NCBI GenBank assembly: GCA_007694055.1
Contig: RECK01000094.1
Coordinates: 1-44,481 of the forward strand
Length of the DNA stretch: 44,481 nt
Source: Wenzhouxiangella sp.
Lineage (GTDB): Bacteria > Pseudomonadota > Gammaproteobacteria > Xanthomonadales > Wenzhouxiangellaceae
Direction: 5' to 3'
The notes beneath the pieces are model-generated. The model was not told the origin of the DNA. It saw only the letters and a list, made by a program, of their open reading frames with translations, and did not search any database. Made by a program: the position numbers and the translations under genes. Of the stretch, positions 11,101-20,292 are shown in pieces. Position 1 is the stretch's first letter, and every line of letters starts with the position of its first letter.

Positions 11101-11236
11101 TTTTGGCGTTGTGGTCAGCCAGGCCGGCGGCGCCAGCCTCGAAGACTGGATGCGCCAGGTTGACCAGGCCCTGTACGAGGGCAAGCGCGCCGGCCGCGAC
11201 CGCATCCGCGTTCACGACAGTGCCACGAGAACATGA
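8165..11236 (+). CDS. Two-component-regulator-propeller (Reg_prop) diguanylate cyclase
   Basis: A 1023-aa transmembrane sensor. An N-terminal signal sequence (to about residue 47, ending PLQA-ATL) leads into a long periplasmic beta-propeller made of about twelve Reg_prop-type repeats of the form D-x-x-G-x-LW-x-GT. Then come a Y_Y_Y-like domain (about 715-790), one membrane segment (about 800-822), a short coiled coil and a GGDEF domain with intact GGEEF (935-939), so it should make c-di-GMP. The usual upstream RxxD inhibitory site is absent (PESA instead), suggesting no product inhibition there. The start at 8165 has AGGGGA 12 nt upstream; an ATG at 8195 is an alternative that keeps the signal peptide. 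The ligand is unknown. Confidence 0.9.
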   Translation: MQVFNPVAVAMKPSLKHACSFWHDDPRCAAGLGFALLLIMIALPLQAATLFDFERFSDQLGGRQSTVYDVFEDHQGFLWFAGDTDGLLRYDGYELMSWSEGFLATETRHNVSTQIMSRSGRLWAGSWGNGLQYWDPAEQRFVQFLHAPDDPHSLADNRVQTFLEDSRGRLWVGTVAGINIVDPEQPNQLRRFAADQPEHPLYRQRIWRLVEWDGWIWLATSNGVFRVDMDSGEWQRYLLEAGDEAVDHERSDEVRTVALAHGRVWAASQLGAFVWAPAQGRFERVEFAHDAARAPPRINELLESRSHGLWVGAHDGLYRIDAATSAFVQLGQRGQLIPDVDVRALHEDDEGNLWIGTRDQGLIFGRRQQQTFAPLRERMPPELAEAGGRLSSALLTDRRGRLWASFPGGILRQDEAGDWRSWRFDPRDGVRRVERLVEDARGWIWLATDGGLFVIDEADNLRAETRIFDLLGVGVLPVSELWIGRNGCLWIGLWHYGLACWQPDGDHIDLLLTELQQTRGDSIYQLASDDQDRLWVATRYAGLFSVDLEDHTVQRWPLVDGDRHEPSYYCAVPDEGRLWLCTGDGLIAFDPKSGRKQSYGTERGLPAARISGLFKHPSAGLWALTPNGLARQLPGRDRFVSYGLADGLPGLGLQRNAVTLDPSGRLLVGTNRGAAVLQDPELPLDYRAPQMVLSRVWIGREDLTRQLDPHSPEVRLAPDQRDLMLQFAVLDFHDPGRNVMRLKLNGLDEDFGPLTTERSVRYLNLAPGRYELVVEGWNSRGVQAVQPLVLSIVVAAPWWQLPWVWLLAASVLLVLIWLLVQARLHAMRSANARLQVMVDERTRALADANAQLRTQSTQDFLTGLLNRRGFTDRFNSLRQARAQTGEPLSLVLFDLDHFKELNDRHGHDAGDRVLRQVAEILGQQLPESALAARWGGEEFLIALDGLDSADAVAVCEQLRAAFRDCPVAADGTMVSFTATFGVVVSQAGGASLEDWMRQVDQALYEGKRAGRDRIRVHDSATRT

Positions 11237-11314
11237 TCGCGCCCGACCGTCCGGCGCTTCCGGCTTCGGTCATGGGAATTGCCGGGCCGGCGCCTGGCCG
11301 CGAAGGAAACGCAC

Positions 11315-13336
11315 GTGGTACTGTCGGGGCTGGACCAGCTGAAAGCCGCGATGAACGAGGACGAGCGTTTACAAAAGGCCCGCAGGGAGCGTATTCGGGA
11401 AAGTTTTGAAGCCCCGGTGCTGGCACTGGAAGGCTATGCGAGCCTTTTGTCCGATCAGTTTGGCACCCTGGTCGATGATCAGCTGGCCAAAGCGCTGGCC
11501 GCTGACCAGGCGCGTATCGATGCGGCCATAGCCCAGCTGAAGGCGCTGGTTTCCGAAGCCCTGGACTGGGCCGGGAGCAATGCCGATGGTCATGCCGATG
11601 ACAGCCAGGCAGATGCTGACTCGCAGCGAATTCGCCACGACATGCGCAACGCGCTGGGTGCGGTTACCGGTTATGCCGAGCTGATTGCCGAAGCCCTGGA
11701 AGACGAGGGCAGCCTGGGCGAGCCGGTTGCGGTCTGCCTGACCCGACTGCAGCGTGAATCCGAGACCCTGCTGGGTACGCTCGACCAGCTCGATCCCGGC
11801 GCCCGGGCCGATGGGCCGGGAGTTGCAGGGCAGGGCGAGGTCGAAGCCATTTTCGAAAGCCTGGGCCAGGCCGATGAACGGGCCGACGATATTCCCGGCC
11901 GCATCCTGGTGGTTGACGATAACGAGAGCAATCGCAGCCTGCTGGCTCACCAGCTCACGGTTCAGGGACATGAAGTCCATACTGCCGCTTCCGGGCGGGC
12001 GGCACTTGCGCTGATGGACGAGTCGCTGCCTGACCTGGTTCTGCTGGACCTGATGATGCCTGACATGAACGGTTTCGAGGTGCTCAAGATCATGCATGCC
12101 CGGGCCGAGCTTCGCAACGTGCCGGTTATCGTCATCACCGGTCTGCACGACCAGCAGGGAGTGGTGCGCTGTATCGAGGCCGGTGCCCAGGATTACCTGG
12201 TCAAGCCACTCAACCCGGTCATTCTGCGGGCCCGCATGCGGGCCTGCCTGGAGCGCAAGGCCTGGCGTGACCGCGAACAGCGCTACCAGCGTCAGCTGGA
12301 GCGCAGCTACGAGTTCATTCGCAAGGTCTTCGGGCGCTATCTGTCCGACGATGTCGTGCGCCAGATCCTGGACGAAAAGGATGGCCTGAAGCTAGGGGGC
12401 GGGCTGCAGAAAGTCACCATCATGATGACCGATCTGCGTGGCTTCACCGAGTTGAGCCAGAAGCTTGCTCCGACCGACGTGGTCAGCCTGCTCAATCTTT
12501 ACCTTGAGGAGATGTCTGCCATCATCGTGCGCTACGGCGGCACGATCGACGAAATCATCGGGGATGCCATCCTGGTGCTGTTCGGTGCGCCGCTGGCCCA
12601 GGCCGACGATGCCGGCCGAGCCGTTGCCTGTGCCCTCGAGATGCAGCTGGCCATGGACAAGGTCAACGCGCAGGCGGCTCAACTCGGATTGCCGGCTGTG
12701 GAAATGGGGGTCGGGATCAATACCGGCGAAGTCGTGGTCGGCAACATCGGTTCCGAGATTCGCTCCAAGTTCGCGGTCGTCGGCCATCATGTCAACCTGA
12801 CCGGTCGGATCGAGTCGTTCAGCGTCGGCGGCCAGGTCCTGGTTTCCGAGTACACCGCTGCCGAAATCGGCGAGGCGCTGGAGTGCGGGCGCAGTTTCGA
12901 GGTTGACGCGAAGGGCATTGACCAGTCGGTTACCTTGCACGAGATCACTGGCATCGGCGAGCCCTGGTCGGTTCGGCTCGAGCCCGCTGATGAAGCCCTG
13001 GTTGAGCTTGAGGTGCCGCTGCCGGTTCGGTTTACCGAACTTACCGACAAGAAACTGGATGGCCCGGACCTGGCCGGTCAGATCGAAGCGCTGGGCAGTC
13101 ACCGGGCCGTTCTGAGCTGTGTCGGCCCGCTCGATACCATGGTCAACCTGCGGCTGCGTGCAGCGCCGGCGCCGGCCGCGATCGGATCAGACGCCAGGCT
13201 GGAAATTTATGCCAAGGTGATCGAACCCTGTACCGCGCGTGGGCCGGGGCGGTACCATATCGTCCTGACTTCCGTGGCGGCATCGGCCCGGCTAAGGGCC
13301 CTGGTCAATAAAGCGCCGCCCGCTTCGGGCGCCTGA
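11315..13336 (+). CDS. Receiver-linked class III adenylate/guanylate cyclase with histidine-kinase-like N-terminus
   Basis: A 673-aa soluble protein from a GTG at 11315 with AAGGAA 6 nt upstream. Order: a helical region resembling a DHp domain without the histidine (ESFEAPVLALEGYASLL), a second with an H-box (RHDMRNALGAVTGYAEL, His108) but no ATPase domain, a receiver (about 195-312, phospho-acceptor Asp245 in LLDLMMPDMNG), then a class III cyclase domain (about 365-515). Both metal-binding aspartates are present (Asp373 in MTDLRGFTE, Asp417 in IIGDAILVLFG), as are Asn494 and Arg498 of the transition-state pair. The base-specifying position, often Asp, is His491 (GHHVN), so ATP versus GTP cannot be called. 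The last 150 residues are beta-rich and unassigned. It is followed by a lone receiver and a hybrid kinase, probably its phosphate sources. Confidence 0.85.
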   Translation: MVLSGLDQLKAAMNEDERLQKARRERIRESFEAPVLALEGYASLLSDQFGTLVDDQLAKALAADQARIDAAIAQLKALVSEALDWAGSNADGHADDSQADADSQRIRHDMRNALGAVTGYAELIAEALEDEGSLGEPVAVCLTRLQRESETLLGTLDQLDPGARADGPGVAGQGEVEAIFESLGQADERADDIPGRILVVDDNESNRSLLAHQLTVQGHEVHTAASGRAALALMDESLPDLVLLDLMMPDMNGFEVLKIMHARAELRNVPVIVITGLHDQQGVVRCIEAGAQDYLVKPLNPVILRARMRACLERKAWRDREQRYQRQLERSYEFIRKVFGRYLSDDVVRQILDEKDGLKLGGGLQKVTIMMTDLRGFTELSQKLAPTDVVSLLNLYLEEMSAIIVRYGGTIDEIIGDAILVLFGAPLAQADDAGRAVACALEMQLAMDKVNAQAAQLGLPAVEMGVGINTGEVVVGNIGSEIRSKFAVVGHHVNLTGRIESFSVGGQVLVSEYTAAEIGEALECGRSFEVDAKGIDQSVTLHEITGIGEPWSVRLEPADEALVELEVPLPVRFTELTDKKLDGPDLAGQIEALGSHRAVLSCVGPLDTMVNLRLRAAPAPAAIGSDARLEIYAKVIEPCTARGPGRYHIVLTSVAASARLRALVNKAPPASGA

Positions 13337-13362
13337 ACCCCAATCAACTTTACTTAACTGTC

Positions 13363-13734
13363 ATGTCCGAAACCCTGCTCCTGATCGAAGACAACGAAAT
13401 GAATCGCGACATGCTCAGTCGCCGACTGGCGCGCAAGGGCTATGTTGTCGAAGAAGCGGTTGATGGCCAGGCCGGACTCGACCAGGCGGCCGCGTTGAGG
13501 CCGGACCTGATCCTGCTCGACATGAGTCTGCCGGTAAAGGATGGCTGGACCGTGGCCGCTGAACTCAAGGCCGATCCGGACCTGTCCGGCATTCCGGTCA
13601 TTGCGCTGACCGCGCACGCCATGGATGGTGACCGGCAGCGGGCGCTGGAGGCCGGCTGCGATGATTACGACACCAAGCCGGTCGATCTCAAGCGTTTGCT
13701 GGGCAAGATCCAGGCCCTGCTTGCATCGTCCTGA
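13363..13734 (+). CDS. Single-domain response regulator (CheY/DivK-like)
   Basis: A 123-aa stand-alone receiver with the acidic pair in [11 protein letters not shown], phospho-acceptor Asp53 in [13 protein letters not shown], the conserved Thr/Ala in IALTAHAM, and the lysine in DTKPVD. It has no output domain, so it acts by protein contact or as a phosphate shuttle. It lies 26 nt after the receiver-cyclase and 37 nt before the hybrid kinase, which suggests one signalling operon. The [12 protein letters not shown] ending is typical of receivers fed by hybrid kinases. Confidence 0.92.
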   Translation: MSETLLLIEDNEMNRDMLSRRLARKGYVVEEAVDGQAGLDQAAALRPDLILLDMSLPVKDGWTVAAELKADPDLSGIPVIALTAHAMDGDRQRALEAGCDDYDTKPVDLKRLLGKIQALLASS

Positions 13735-13771
13735 AGCCAGGACAGCACTGCCACAAGGGAGAAACCGAGTC

Positions 13772-16069
13772 ATGACTCTGATCACCCGTATCAGCCTGGT
13801 GTCTGCCATCGTGCTGGCTCTGTTCCTGGTCAGCAGCGGCATATTCCTGCACGCGAACCGGACCAGCAGCGAGGTTGTCGGCGCACTCCAGGCGGTCAGC
13901 GGCGCCCAGGCCGAGGTCAGCGAGCTCAGCCAGCAGATCGACGCGCTGAATCGCCAGCTCCAGGCACTTGAGGCGCTGGCCGGTCTGGACAACGGTGGCG
14001 TAATCTCGGACGGGGAGCGTGACAGCCTGCTGGCCAGCCTGGAGCAGATCCAGGCCCGCCGCGCCGCAGTACGCCAGATCCTGGACCAGCATGCCGACGC
14101 GGCGGTTGAAGACGCCGCGCTGGAGCGTTTGCTTGCGGCCTGGGCTGCCTACGCCCAACACCTGGCCGGGACAAGCTCGCCAGACAGGGAGGGACTGGCG
14201 CCGATCGAAAGCCCGAGCCAGTTGCGCGAGGCCCTGGTCGCCGCCCGGGCTGATCTGGCAGACAAGGCCGCGGCACTTCAACGTGCCGCCCTGGCCCTGA
14301 ACGACGACATGACCCGCGTCGTCGAGCGCAGCAGTCTGATCATCAAGGTGGTCTTCTCCGTGGCCCTGATCGCGGTGCTGGGGCTGGGTTACCCGCTGGA
14401 ACGCCACATCCGCCGCTCGCTGCGTGCATTGACTCGTGGCGTGGATCGGTGGCGGGGCGGGCGCTTTGATTACCGCATTCCCGACCTGGGCGGTGACGAG
14501 CTGGGTCAGCTGGGCAGCCAGTTCAATGGCATGGCCCAGCGCATCGAGGAGATGCTGACCGAACTGCAGGCCGCGCGTGCCCTGGCCGACCAGGCCAACC
14601 AGGCCAAAAGCGATTTTCTCGCCAACATGAGTCACGAGCTGCGCACGCCGATGAATGCGATCATCGGCTACAGCGAAATGATTCTCGAAGAAATCGAGGA
14701 TGATCCGGAGGTCGGGGCCCGGGAATTCGAGGCCGACCTGGGCAAGATCCAGGCCGCCGGTCGCCACCTGCTGGCCCTGATCAACGACATCCTCGACATC
14801 TCCAAGGTCGAGGCCGGCAAGATGACCCTGTTCCTGGAGCCGGTCCAGTTGCCGGAACTGGTCGACGACACGGTGGCAACGGCCCAGCCCCTGATCGAGA
14901 AAAACGGCAATACCCTGAAGCTGGAATTCGAAGGCCTGGACGGCCCGATCCAGGCCGATACCACCAAGCTCAGGCAGATTCTGCTCAACCTGCTCAGCAA
15001 TGCCGCCAAGTTCACCCGCCAGGGCCAGATTACCCTGAGTTCCCGGGCCTGCCGGGTACACGGACAGCCGCAGGTCGAGATTGCCGTGGCCGATACCGGC
15101 ATCGGCATGACCATCGAGCAACTGGAGCAGGTGTTCGAGGCTTTCACCCAGGCGGATTCCTCGACCACGCGCCAGTTCGGTGGCACCGGTCTTGGCCTGA
15201 CCATTTCCAAGCGCTTTGCCGAACTGATGGGCGGCAGCCTGACGGTGACCAGCGAACATGGCGTGGGCACCTGCTTCACCCTGACTTTCCCCTTGCTCTC
15301 GGCCGATGCCGAAGCCAGTGCCGGCGAACCGGCCAGCGTGCAGCGGTCGGGTGAGAAATCGCCCGTGCGCGTGCTGGTCATTGACGATGACTTCAGTGCG
15401 CGCGACATTGCCCGCCGCATCCTGACCCGAGAGAATTTCGAGGTCATTACCGCCGAAACCGGGCCGGCTGGAATTGCGGCCGCCCGCGAGCAGCGTCCGG
15501 ATGTCATCGTGCTCGATGTGCTCATGCCCGGCATGGATGGATGGCAGGTGCTGCAGGCGTTGAAGGATCATCCGGACACGGCCCGCATACCCATCGTGAT
15601 GCAGTCGATGCTCGAAGAACGAGAGCAGGGCCTGGAAAAGGGTGCTGATGAGTACCTGACCAAGCCGATCGAGCGGGGCAAACTGACCCATGCCATCCGC
15701 GCTCTCCTGCCTTCGAATCCAGCCGGCAAGCTGTTGCTGATCAGCAGTCAGCCGGAGCCGCTTGAAGACGCCGGTGACCTGATGGACGACAAGCGCCTGT
15801 CGCTGGTGCAGACAGACAGCCTGGATGAGGCCGAGGCCATGATTCGCTCGCAAGTGGTTGGCATGGTGCTGATTGGCTGGCACGAACGCCCCGACGATGT
15901 TGCCGCCTTGATGGGCCGGATGCAGCAGCGCCCGGAAACCCGCGGGATTCCGATGCTGTTGCTCAAGTCATCGCGTCAGCAGGGCAGCCAGGTCGAGCAG
16001 CTCAACCAGCACCTGATGCAATACATCAGCCGGCTGCGCCCCGATGGCGAGGTCGGCGACAGTAGCTGA
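13772..16069 (+). CDS. Hybrid sensor histidine kinase with C-terminal receiver and pseudo-receiver
   Basis: A 765-aa membrane kinase beginning at the ATG at 13772 (AAGGGAG about 10 nt upstream). TM1 spans about 5-27; a mostly helical periplasmic sensor follows to about 186; TM2 about 188-208; HAMP about 209-262; HisKA with [12 protein letters not shown] (His288); HATPase with N-box [11 protein letters not shown] (about 410), G1 ADTGIGM and G2 GGTGLGL; a full receiver with Asp582 in [11 protein letters not shown]. After residue 652 a further segment has the hydrophobic pattern of a receiver but Gly702 where the aspartate belongs (VLIGWHE). The stimulus is unknown. Its stop directly abuts the stop of the convergent lipoprotein gene. 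Confidence 0.93.
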   Translation: MTLITRISLVSAIVLALFLVSSGIFLHANRTSSEVVGALQAVSGAQAEVSELSQQIDALNRQLQALEALAGLDNGGVISDGERDSLLASLEQIQARRAAVRQILDQHADAAVEDAALERLLAAWAAYAQHLAGTSSPDREGLAPIESPSQLREALVAARADLADKAAALQRAALALNDDMTRVVERSSLIIKVVFSVALIAVLGLGYPLERHIRRSLRALTRGVDRWRGGRFDYRIPDLGGDELGQLGSQFNGMAQRIEEMLTELQAARALADQANQAKSDFLANMSHELRTPMNAIIGYSEMILEEIEDDPEVGAREFEADLGKIQAAGRHLLALINDILDISKVEAGKMTLFLEPVQLPELVDDTVATAQPLIEKNGNTLKLEFEGLDGPIQADTTKLRQILLNLLSNAAKFTRQGQITLSSRACRVHGQPQVEIAVADTGIGMTIEQLEQVFEAFTQADSSTTRQFGGTGLGLTISKRFAELMGGSLTVTSEHGVGTCFTLTFPLLSADAEASAGEPASVQRSGEKSPVRVLVIDDDFSARDIARRILTRENFEVITAETGPAGIAAAREQRPDVIVLDVLMPGMDGWQVLQALKDHPDTARIPIVMQSMLEEREQGLEKGADEYLTKPIERGKLTHAIRALLPSNPAGKLLLISSQPEPLEDAGDLMDDKRLSLVQTDSLDEAEAMIRSQVVGMVLIGWHERPDDVAALMGRMQQRPETRGIPMLLLKSSRQQGSQVEQLNQHLMQYISRLRPDGEVGDSS

Positions 16070-16627
16070 TCAGCCTTCGCCCATGATCAGCTCGCGCAGG
16101 CGGCTGACGGTTTCCTCGGCCTGGGCTCGTTCAGCCCGGGCCTGTTCGAGTTCGCCTTGCAGCGCCCGATTGCGACCGGTGCTGGCTGCCAGTTCGCGCT
16201 GCAGCTGTTCCTGGCGCTGTTCCGACTCGATCAGGCGACCCACGGTCTGACCCAGGATCCAGTCAAAAACCGCCACACCGTCGGCTTGCTGAGCCGGATC
16301 GGCAATGCCTTCGAGACGCTCGGCGGCGCGGTCGAGATCGCGGCCTGACCAATCCGGGGCGGCATAAACCAGGGCCTGGCCCAGGCGCGCCCGGGCATTG
16401 AGTTCACTGCCTTCGGGAGTCAGTCGAATGACCTCGTCGAAGTTGGCCAGGGCGCGATCATGCCGGCCATCGAACAGCTGTTGCCAGGCGTCGGACAGGC
16501 GCGCCGGCGCCTCGCTTCGAGCTGCTGCCGGACGGGTCTGCTCATCGCCCCTTTCAGGCTGGGATTCCGGCATCAGCGCGCAGCCGACAAGGCTTAGCGC
16601 AGCGGTGATCAGAAGCAGTAGTCGCAT
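16070..16627 (-). CDS. Small TPR-like lipoprotein
   Basis: A 185-aa secreted lipoprotein of unknown function. The start at 16627 gives a signal sequence MRLLLLITAALSLVGC with a lipobox (LVGC) and has AAAGGAAC upstream; longer readings lack a signal. The mature protein has a helical, TPR-like part (about 45-85, SDAWQQLFDGRHDRALANFDEVIRL split as a helical hairpin) and a C-terminal coiled coil rich in E, Q and R (about 140-183). Asp at +2 is absent (Ala follows Cys), so outer-membrane sorting is expected by the usual Lol rule. It converges on the hybrid kinase with no spacer between stop codons. Confidence 0.8.
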   Translation of the reverse strand: MRLLLLITAALSLVGCALMPESQPERGDEQTRPAAARSEAPARLSDAWQQLFDGRHDRALANFDEVIRLTPEGSELNARARLGQALVYAAPDWSGRDLDRAAERLEGIADPAQQADGVAVFDWILGQTVGRLIESEQRQEQLQRELAASTGRNRALQGELEQARAERAQAEETVSRLRELIMGEG

Positions 16628-16726
16628 GGTGTTCCTTTGGGTGTGGATGGGCGAGGCCTGTATCCGGCAGTCAACGCCGGGCATTGTGCCATAATGCCTG
16701 CGCACTCACCTGCCGGGCCGTTGTCC

Positions 16727-17113
16727 ATGTTCACTGCCAACCAGATCGTGGCGCACTTCGTCGGCGATTACCTGCTGCAGAGCGACTGGATGGCCCAGAA
16801 CAAGCATCAGCGTCTTGATGCGGCCATCCTGCATGTGATTTTCTACACCCTGCCGTTCTTGTTCATCACCCAGGAACCGATTGCGCTCGCCTTGATTGCG
16901 CTGACGCATCTGGTCGTTGATTATTTCGGCCTGGCGCGTTACCTGGCCTGGCTGAAGAACCGGCCCTGGCCGGGCAGCCGGCCATGGAAGGAGTGCCGGG
17001 ACTCCGGTTTTCCCCCGGAAATGCCCAAGTGGCAGTCGAGCTGGCTGGTGGTCATCATCGACAATACCGTGCACATTCTGTGCAACGGTGTGGTGATCTA
17101 CTACTTCGGCTGA
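16727..17113 (+). CDS. DUF3307 membrane protein
   Basis: A 128-aa protein with the DUF3307 signature AHFVGDYLLQSDWMA at the start, followed by two hydrophobic segments (AAILHVIFYTLPFLF; ALALIALTHLVVDYFGL) and a C-terminal one (VVIIDNTVHILCNGVVIYYFG). The family is of unknown function; the conserved His and Asp residues in H-x3-D and THLVVDY could bind metal, but that is inference. The ATG at 16727 matches the family start; an ATG at 16694 would add 11 residues and overlaps a CATAAT box, so it is less likely. The 3' end overlaps the patatin gene by 13 nt on the opposite strand. Confidence 0.82.
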   Translation: MFTANQIVAHFVGDYLLQSDWMAQNKHQRLDAAILHVIFYTLPFLFITQEPIALALIALTHLVVDYFGLARYLAWLKNRPWPGSRPWKECRDSGFPPEMPKWQSSWLVVIIDNTVHILCNGVVIYYFG

Positions 17114-18927
17114 CCGTCCCCGGCCGCGCCAGCGGACTCGCTGATCCAGGCGCGCAGGCTTTCCAGGCTGCTCTCGTAGCCGGTCTGGACCAGGTCGTCG
17201 TACTGATTGACATCGATCATGTTGAAGCGCTCGATGGGCGGACGAATCAGCAAGTCAGCGCGATCACCCAGTTCCTGAACCCGCTTGCGCGTGCCCAGCT
17301 CGATCGCCTTGAGCATCATCGAGGCAACACCGGGCACTTTCTTGCGCTTGCCGAAAGGCCAGATCATGCCGCCCAGCACAGCCCAGGGCGAGGGGGCTTC
17401 GTCGAAATCGACCTGGCGCTGGCGATGCGCGCTCAACGTGACGGCGATAACCTGGCCGACCAGGCGTTGCTGCATGACATCGACGGGCAGGTTGTTGACC
17501 ACGGCCCCGTCAATGGTCAGCTCGCGCTCGTGTATGGCCGGCGGAAACAGGCCGGGCAGGGAGGCGCTGGCGCACAGTGCCCGCCACACGGGCCCGCTTT
17601 CGTGAATGTTGGTATCCCCGCTGTTGAGGCTGGCAGAGATGGCGAAGAACGGGATTGGCAAATCCTCGATACGGGTCGGAAAGAAACGGCGGGTCAGACG
17701 CTCCATCCGCTTGCCGCGCATCAGCGACAGCAGTGGCAAGGTGTAGTCGCTCAGTGGCTTGCCATCGACGAAGGCCTTGCGCGCCTGGGCAATGGCTTCC
17801 TCGCTGTTCCAGCCCATGGCCGCACAGGCGGCCATGACCGCCCCCATGCTGGTGCCGCCAACCCAGTCGATTGGAATGCCCAGCTCGCCCATGGCCTTGA
17901 TCACCCCCAGGTGGGCCAGGCCGCGCACCGCGCCGCCGCTCAAGACCAGGCCAATGGCCCGTCCGGTCAGGATGCGGACCAGTCGTTCCTGGTCGGCTGC
18001 GTGATCGGCCCGCACGTGCAGCGGGCGGGTGCCGGGGCGTGATTCGAGCCAGCTTGCCGTTCCGGTGATCGTGGTTGTGCCCGGACCATGCCAGAGCGCC
18101 AGCAGGCTTTCGCCGTGGGCAAGCCTGGACTCATCCTCGGCGACGGCTGACTCGATTGGTCGCCGTGACGGCTCGGCGTCGGCGCGGGCCAGGTAGACGA
18201 CCTGGTCGGCCTGGCGCAGGGCGTAGTCATTCCAGCCTGAAGGGCCGGATGCAACCTGGAAGACCAGGCGCTGGAATTGCTCTTCCTGCTCCGACAGCCA
18301 CTGTTTGAGTGCCGTGCCAGGGCTGCCAGTGTCGGTATCGATGCCGTCCGGAGCGCCGAGCGCTTGCAGCGCCTCCGGGCTGAGCGCCATCCCCTCGCCG
18401 TTGCCGCACAGGTCGTCGGCCAGGCGCGCTATCCAGTCCATCAGCTCCGGGTCGTTGTCCAGGGCAACCAGGGCCAGGGTACGCGGTGCCGGGCGGGTGT
18501 GGCGGCGCTGGGTATGCCGGGCCAGGCGATGGGCGACGCTGGCCGAGATCTGCATGACCATTTCAGGATGGCTGCGAGCCAGCTCGTCCAGGCTTGCGCG
18601 ATCGACCCGGAACAGCAGGCTGTCGCGGCGTGCGCGCACCCCGGCGCTGCGCGGTGCATTGGTCAGCAGACCAACTTCGCCAACCGCCTCGCCAGCCGCG
18701 ATCTCGTTGAGCATTCGCGCCGTGCCGTCGTCATCCTGATGCCAGGCCTCGAGGCGCCCGCGCACAAGAAAATACAGCGAATCTCCCGGGTCGCCCTGCT
18801 GGAACAGCCACTGGCCGCCATCGAGTTCGACCGGCTGCATGGCACCGACCAGGTCGGCATGGCGGTCTGGATCGAGGCCGAAAAAATCGCGCAGCAGGTG
18901 CAGATGGGTATTGTGGGCAGAAGACAT
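17101..18927 (-). CDS. Patatin-like phospholipase with cyclic-nucleotide-binding domain (NTE type)
   Basis: A 608-aa protein of the neuropathy-target-esterase/RssA group. An N-terminal CNB domain (about 10-135) has an intact phosphate-binding cassette, GEVGLL...PRSA with Glu84 and Arg93, the residues that hold the cyclic phosphate and ribose, so cAMP or cGMP binding is plausible. After a linker domain comes the patatin domain (about 325-540): oxyanion loop GGAVRG (331-336), nucleophile Ser360 in GGTSMGA, catalytic Asp473 in DGAVVNN. It should cleave acyl chains from phospholipids or lysophospholipids at the inner membrane. It is the last gene of the devBCA-like operon, 7 nt after the ATPase gene. 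Confidence 0.92.
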   Translation of the reverse strand: MSSAHNTHLHLLRDFFGLDPDRHADLVGAMQPVELDGGQWLFQQGDPGDSLYFLVRGRLEAWHQDDDGTARMLNEIAAGEAVGEVGLLTNAPRSAGVRARRDSLLFRVDRASLDELARSHPEMVMQISASVAHRLARHTQRRHTRPAPRTLALVALDNDPELMDWIARLADDLCGNGEGMALSPEALQALGAPDGIDTDTGSPGTALKQWLSEQEEQFQRLVFQVASGPSGWNDYALRQADQVVYLARADAEPSRRPIESAVAEDESRLAHGESLLALWHGPGTTTITGTASWLESRPGTRPLHVRADHAADQERLVRILTGRAIGLVLSGGAVRGLAHLGVIKAMGELGIPIDWVGGTSMGAVMAACAAMGWNSEEAIAQARKAFVDGKPLSDYTLPLLSLMRGKRMERLTRRFFPTRIEDLPIPFFAISASLNSGDTNIHESGPVWRALCASASLPGLFPPAIHERELTIDGAVVNNLPVDVMQQRLVGQVIAVTLSAHRQRQVDFDEAPSPWAVLGGMIWPFGKRKKVPGVASMMLKAIELGTRKRVQELGDRADLLIRPPIERFNMIDVNQYDDLVQTGYESSLESLRAWISESAGAAGDGQPK

Positions 18928-18934
18928 GCGGCAG

Positions 18935-20290
<1,356 letters not shown>

Positions 20291-20292
20291 GG

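Noticed and set aside
13688-15883. Long minus-strand frame opposite the hybrid kinase
   Set aside because: Shadow of a gene with intact kinase motifs; same composition artefact. The same applies to 35417-37675 and 40922-43714.
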